Assembly (NCBI GenBank): GCA_030635485.1
Contig: DAOVYS010000080.1
Location: 1-9,983 of the forward strand
Origin: Pseudomonadota bacterium
Lineage (GTDB): Bacteria > Desulfobacterota > Desulfobulbia > Desulfobulbales > DAOVYS01
Direction: 5' to 3'
DNA: 9,983 bases
Shown: piece by piece, positions 6,882-9,983 of the stretch
How the letters are laid out: the number at the start of each line of letters is the position of its first letter
Position numbering within the stretch: position 1 is the stretch's first letter
Translations under genes and position numbers: made by a program
Notes under the pieces: generated by a model
The model's input: only the letters and a program-made list of their open reading frames with translations
Databases searched by the model: none
What the model was told of the DNA's origin: nothing

Positions 6882-7241
6882 AATTTAAGTTTTCCTTGAC
6901 CCGTAAAAAGATTAGAGCGAACAATTCTCAATCCACACTGACCACCTTCATATCGGAGTCAAATCAGCCTGTACAAATCATCACGGAGGTGATAGGAGAC
7001 GAGGCCCTGTCCCCTCCTGAGGTATGATCCCGGGCTATGAATTCGTCTATATGTTCATCGTTGATCTGTAGGTTTTCATTTTCTATTTTTTTGAGAAAAA
7101 ATCGTTAAAAAAGTTGATTTTATGATCTTTTTTTCGTAAGAAAAGAAAGGATGTGTGATTTTACCTCTTTTTTGTCGCTCTAATTAGCAGGACAAATCAA
7201 AAAGGCTTGACACCAGAAACTAAAACCTGGAAACGAACAAA
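6882..7241. other. Intergenic region between nfo and the defence-like region
   Basis: 360 bases without a gene I can support. The right part (about 7070-7175) is very AT-rich, with several T and A runs. A minus-strand open stretch (6964-7104, 46 codons plus stop) has no ATG, GTG or TTG start, so I do not call it. ATTAGAGCGA (6911-6920) and TCGCTCTAAT (7175-7184) form a perfect 10-bp inverted repeat around most of the gap. TTGACA at 7207-7212 lacks a matching -10 and is too close to the next start. No hairpin with a T-tract is seen after nfo. Confidence 0.5.
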
Positions 7242-8597
7242 ATGCTTATTCAATTTACCATAGAAAATTTTCTATCTTTTAAGGAAGAAAATACGCTAAA
7301 CATGTTGGCCACCACCGACAATAAACATAAACGCCATCTACTGCCAAACAAAAAGAAGAAACCCCTCTTGCGTACAGCAGTATTGTATGGGGCCAATGGT
7401 TCCGGCAAGTCGAACATGATCCAGGCCATGGCCTTTGCTCAGAATTTGATTGTTGAGGGGACCAGGCCTAATCAGCGGATTGATGTTACCCCGTTTAAGC
7501 TCGACAAATCCTGCGGGCAGGCTCCCAGTCGTTTTGAGTTTGTCATTAATTATCAGGATGTCATCTATACATACGGTTTTGTGGTAAATGGGATAGAGGT
7601 CAAAGAAGAATGGCTCTTTGCTATCCACAATGTCAAGGAGGTACCACTTTTTGAGCGGCTGACTACCAAGGACGGCAAAATCAAGGTAGAGATTGGCCCG
7701 ACGCTGGCCAAGAAGAAAACTAAAAAACATCAGTTTGTCAAATTTATCGCTGAAGGGACTAGGCCAAACAGCCTCTTTCTCCATGAGCTGTATGAAAAAA
7801 ATATGGCAGAAATTATGCCGCTTATTGATTGGTTTCGAGTGGTGTTGACAATTATCGGTCCGGAAACAAATTATCGGGATCTTATCTTTGATGCCCACAT
7901 GAATGAACAATTTCTCCAGTTTATGGGCGATTTTCTGAAAGCAGCTGATACCGGTGTTGATGGCATTGTAACAGAAAAGATTGAATTCGATTCTGAAAAA
8001 CTTTTTCCAGATCTCACGGAGCCATTGAAATCAAAACTCACAAATATCAGCGCCAATGAAAGGGTCTTGCTCTCTGCTCCTGACGGCAGGCGTTTTGCCC
8101 TGATGCGGGAGCAGAATGGAGAACTGACCCTGTTGAAGCTCAAGGCCAGACATCATCTTAAGGATGCAGAGGAATATATTGATTTTGAAATTGAAAATGA
8201 ATCAGACGGAACACGCCGCCTGATGGATCTTCTGCCAGCCCTGCTTCATTCAAAAAGTAGTGAGAAAGTTTATCTAATTGACGAAATTGATCGTTCCATG
8301 CACCCGCTTCTCTCCAGGATGTTTCTACAGGCTTACCTGGATGACCGGAATTGCGGCAGGGGCCAGCTTATCATCACTACCCATGAAAGTCAGCTGCTGG
8401 ACCGTAAACTTTTGAGAAGAGACGAAATCTGGTTTGCGGAAAAAGACAAAAACGGAGGTTCCCATCTCTATTCCCTGTCTGAATATAAAGTGCGTAATGA
8501 CTTAAAACTTGGCAAAGGTTATCTTGATGGCCGTTTTGGTGCTATTCCGTTTCTTGGTGACCTTGAAAGACTTCAGTACTGTCTGACAGGGGAGTAG
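7242..8597 (+). CDS. AAA family ATPase of RloA/AbiLi type (phage defence)
   Basis: 451-residue ABC/SMC-like ATPase of the AAA_15/AAA_21 group, as found in the RloAB and AbiL systems. The N-terminus LIQFTIENFLSFKEENTLNM is the family's opening. Walker A is GANGSGKS (50-57). The middle (about 80-300) is the insertion region and carries no enzyme motif I recognise. A signature-like ESDGTRRLMDLLP lies at about 320-332, Walker B is VYLIDEID (343-350), and a switch histidine occurs in ITTHES (about 378-383). The C-terminus has GYLDGRFGAIP, common in this family. The hexapeptide EGTRPN occurs twice (72-77 and 171-176). It is probably the sensor or regulatory subunit that controls the nuclease encoded 10 bases downstream. 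The ribosome-binding site is weak (CTGGAA at about 7227). No C-terminal TOPRIM domain is fused, unlike OLD proteins; that role falls to the next gene. Confidence 0.87.
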   Translation: MLIQFTIENFLSFKEENTLNMLATTDNKHKRHLLPNKKKKPLLRTAVLYGANGSGKSNMIQAMAFAQNLIVEGTRPNQRIDVTPFKLDKSCGQAPSRFEFVINYQDVIYTYGFVVNGIEVKEEWLFAIHNVKEVPLFERLTTKDGKIKVEIGPTLAKKKTKKHQFVKFIAEGTRPNSLFLHELYEKNMAEIMPLIDWFRVVLTIIGPETNYRDLIFDAHMNEQFLQFMGDFLKAADTGVDGIVTEKIEFDSEKLFPDLTEPLKSKLTNISANERVLLSAPDGRRFALMREQNGELTLLKLKARHHLKDAEEYIDFEIENESDGTRRLMDLLPALLHSKSSEKVYLIDEIDRSMHPLLSRMFLQAYLDDRNCGRGQLIITTHESQLLDRKLLRRDEIWFAEKDKNGGSHLYSLSEYKVRNDLKLGKGYLDGRFGAIPFLGDLERLQYCLTGE

Positions 8598-8607
8598 GTG
8601 CATATAT

Positions 8608-9207
8608 ATGGCATTAACATCGAGAAAAAAGCGCCCAATCGACAGACAAAGCAAACCTGCACCACACAGGGATGCCCGTCTGTTTATCATAGCCACGGAA
8701 GGAAGAAAAACAGAGAAGCAGTACTTTTCCATGTTCGGCAATAAACGATGTCAGGTGCGCGTGATTACCAATAAAGATAACAAGTCGGCACCCGCCTATA
8801 TTCTGCAACAGCTTAAAGAATTCAAGAAAGAATTCCAGCTCAAAGCGGATGATGAACTATGGTTGATGGTTGATGTAGACAGATGGGGGAATAAACATCT
8901 TGCTTCTGTCTCAGCCCAGGCTGAACACAACAAATTTCAACTGGCTGTGAGTAATCCCTGTTTTGAAGTATGGCTCTATTTGCATCACGATGATTTGGAT
9001 CACCAATCTATTGAAGCAGGTGAAATGAAGCAAAAATTACGGGGCCTTCTTGGAGGATATAATAGTTCCAAGCTTGAACCTGCAAATTTTGCAGAACATA
9101 TCGATGACGCCATTGCCCGAGCCAAGGCGCTTGATTCAAATCAGGATGAGCGTTGGCCATCCAGAACCGGAACACATGTATACAAAGTTGCAGAAAAGGT
9201 AAAGTAG
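8608..9207 (+). CDS. RloB/AbiLii-family protein, predicted TOPRIM-type nuclease
   Basis: 199-residue protein of the RloB family, the usual partner of the preceding ATPase. Visible motifs fit a TOPRIM-like metal site: an acidic motif FIIATEGRKTE (about 26-36, Glu31 and Glu36) after the first strand, and DELWLMVDVDRWG (about 82-94) with the D-x-D pair Asp89/Asp91. The family blocks SNPCFEVWLYLHH (115-127) and TGTHVYKVAE (187-196) follow. The basic N-terminus (SRKKRPIDRQ) is common in this family. By analogy with AbiL, PARIS and Gabija, where an ATPase restrains a TOPRIM nuclease until infection, it is likely the toxic effector, cutting nucleic acid when released. That mechanism is inferred from related systems, not from this sequence. 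The start is 10 bases after the ATPase stop, with GGGGAG about 14 bases upstream, so the two are one operon. Confidence 0.87.
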   Translation: MALTSRKKRPIDRQSKPAPHRDARLFIIATEGRKTEKQYFSMFGNKRCQVRVITNKDNKSAPAYILQQLKEFKKEFQLKADDELWLMVDVDRWGNKHLASVSAQAEHNKFQLAVSNPCFEVWLYLHHDDLDHQSIEAGEMKQKLRGLLGGYNSSKLEPANFAEHIDDAIARAKALDSNQDERWPSRTGTHVYKVAEKVK

Positions 9208-9227
9208 AGTTTTCAGCAGGTTATGAT

Positions 9228-9236
9228 TGGTATAAT
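9228..9236 (+). promoter_or_regulatory. Possible extended -10 promoter
   Basis: TGGTATAAT combines a perfect TATAAT (9231-9236) with the upstream TGn of an extended -10 element. The -35 region is weak: TTTTCA at 9210-9215 with a 15-base spacer is the best match, which is tolerated by extended -10 promoters. Transcription would begin near 9242, just before the AAGGAAG ribosome-binding site of the small ORF. This could give the downstream genes expression independent of the ATPase/nuclease pair. Confidence 0.4.
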
Positions 9237-9256
9237 TGATCGGCAATAAGGAAGTT

Positions 9257-9379
9257 ATGAAGATTGAAGTTGCCAAAATCAGTGGCGGCAGCCGAATTCA
9301 CATCGTCAGGAATGGGATTGGAAAAACGGCAATTGGCAGAAACAAAGGCTTCAAGGAGACAAAATCATGTCCACTTTGA
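9257..9379 (+). CDS. Small ORF (40 aa) overlapping the start of the next gene
   Basis: Short ORF not recognised as any family. ATG 9257 is preceded by a good Shine-Dalgarno, AAGGAAG (9248-9254). The peptide is basic and glycine-rich (KISGGSRIHIVRNGIGKTAI in its middle) and has no membrane segment. Its stop at 9377-9379 lies inside the following gene, overlapping by 13 bases in another frame, so translation could be coupled. It could be a real small protein, a leader peptide that opens the downstream ribosome-binding site, or chance. The frame of the downstream gene is also open here back to 9268 but lacks a start codon. Confidence 0.35.
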   Translation: MKIEVAKISGGSRIHIVRNGIGKTAIGRNKGFKETKSCPL

Positions 9380-9983
9380 ACTGGGGAATGATAGAAGATG
9401 GCGGGGCCTTTGAATCGTTGATGCATGCGATCCTTTATAATGATGATCCTGGAATAATCCTGTTTGGCCGTCTCGGCAAAGATGCGGGCCAGGATGCCCG
9501 TTCTGCGGACGGCTTGGTCGTTTGTCAGGCCAAGTACAGTCAGAGTATGACGATGGATTATGCCGTAAAACAGGCGATCAAAGAATTAGAGACGATCAAA
9601 AAGTACCGACAACCTGAGCATAACAATTATCAATATTGGCAAAATGTGCACCGATGGGTTCTTGTCGCCAACTTTAGGATCAACCCGAATGATGATACCA
9701 AGTGGCAGACTAAAGTGGTTCCTGCATTTAAAGGCGAAGGTCTGACAGCTGAATACTGGCATCTTGAAACGATTGAAGCCAAGTTGATGTTGCATACCCA
9801 CATCCGCGATGTGTTTTTTTGCGGTGAGAATCGAGTTCTGGTCGGACTGAAGGAAGCTCATGACCTGCTTAGCGCCGAATGCATCGGCAGTGACCCTCTC
9901 GAAAAACCTCTGGTAGGGCGGAAGGTGAAATACAGGCGGTCTGTGACTTTGCTGAGTCCGTTGAAAAACGCCTACTGCCTGTC
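9367..9983 (+). CDS. N-terminal part of a PD-(D/E)XK nuclease-domain protein, cut by the window end
   Basis: 205 codons are visible and the frame stays open to the last base. ATG 9367 has AAGGAG 8 bases upstream (9353-9358). Residues about 12-60 show the restriction-endonuclease-like core: Glu16 in GAFESLMHAIL, then FGRLGKDAGQDARSADGL with Asp43, and the catalytic VVCQAKYS (51-58, Gln54-Ala-Lys56). A WVLVANF strand at 97-103 and ETIEAKLMLHTHIRDVFF (134-151) resemble the end of such nuclease domains in Mrr-like and Cap4-like effectors. PLVGRK at 181-186 recalls the VGR that often opens an NTPase module, so a larger STAND-type nuclease-NTPase is possible; this is inference, because no Walker motif lies within the window. 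It sits 159 bases after the RloB-like gene on the same strand, suggesting a second defence effector. Confidence 0.72.
   Translation, partial: MSTLNWGMIEDGGAFESLMHAILYNDDPGIILFGRLGKDAGQDARSADGLVVCQAKYSQSMTMDYAVKQAIKELETIKKYRQPEHNNYQYWQNVHRWVLVANFRINPNDDTKWQTKVVPAFKGEGLTAEYWHLETIEAKLMLHTHIRDVFFCGENRVLVGLKEAHDLLSAECIGSDPLEKPLVGRKVKYRRSVTLLSPLKNAYCL

Noticed and set aside
6457..6931. Minus-strand open frames (6457-6924 and 6674-6931)
   Set aside because: They are antisense to nfo, which has all catalytic ligands, and their translations look random.
6964..7104. Minus-strand open stretch ending in a short polar peptide
   Set aside because: No ATG, GTG or TTG start exists between the upstream stop (7105-7107) and the end, and I recognise no family; kept only as a comment on the boundary region.
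1..9983. CRISPR array, tRNA or rRNA genes, and insertion-sequence transposase
   Set aside because: I saw no regularly spaced repeats, no tRNA-like cloverleaf with a T-loop consensus, no rRNA sequence and no transposase motifs.

Overview
The window looks like chromosomal DNA from a motile Gram-negative bacterium. It encodes a MotA/MotB flagellar stator, a periplasmic Do-type protease and a secreted PKD-domain protein. Protein character and the intergenic repeats (pieces built on AGCCCTTAGCC and ATCTTGAATAATT) suggest a deltaproteobacterium (Desulfobacterota), but this is inference from general impression; no taxonomic marker gene is present.

Layout. (1) 63-1862, minus strand: a two-gene stator operon with motB first and motA second, the reverse of the common motA-motB order. 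(2) 1863-2324: a 462-base divergent intergenic region with two separate palindromic repeat elements. (3) 2325-3716, plus strand: asparaginyl-tRNA synthetase (asnS), which converges on the next operon with only an 18-base gap. (4) 3735-5717, minus strand: a DegP/HtrA-like protease with two PDZ domains, followed 9 bases later by a small secreted PKD-domain protein. (5) 5718-6029: a divergent intergenic region occupied by a nested inverted-repeat array. (6) 6030-6881, plus strand: endonuclease IV (nfo), with all nine metal ligands conserved. (7) 6882-7241: an AT-rich gap with no credible gene, marking the change from housekeeping to accessory DNA. (8) 7242-9983, plus strand: a defence-like region. 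It holds a RloA/AbiLi-type AAA ATPase and a RloB/AbiLii TOPRIM-type nuclease 10 bases apart. After these come a good extended -10 promoter, a 40-codon small ORF, and the 5' part of a gene whose N-terminus has a PD-(D/E)XK nuclease signature. That last gene runs off the window and may be a STAND-type nuclease-NTPase.

How they fit together. The left 6.9 kb is ordinary core biology: motility, translation, envelope protein quality control and base-excision repair. The right 2.7 kb pairs a DNA-sensing-type ATPase with a nuclease, and then adds a second nuclease gene under what looks like its own promoter. This is the arrangement of a phage-defence island. The RloAB pair belongs to a known class; the small ORF overlapping the second nuclease gene, and that nuclease's missing C-terminal part, are the least explained items here.
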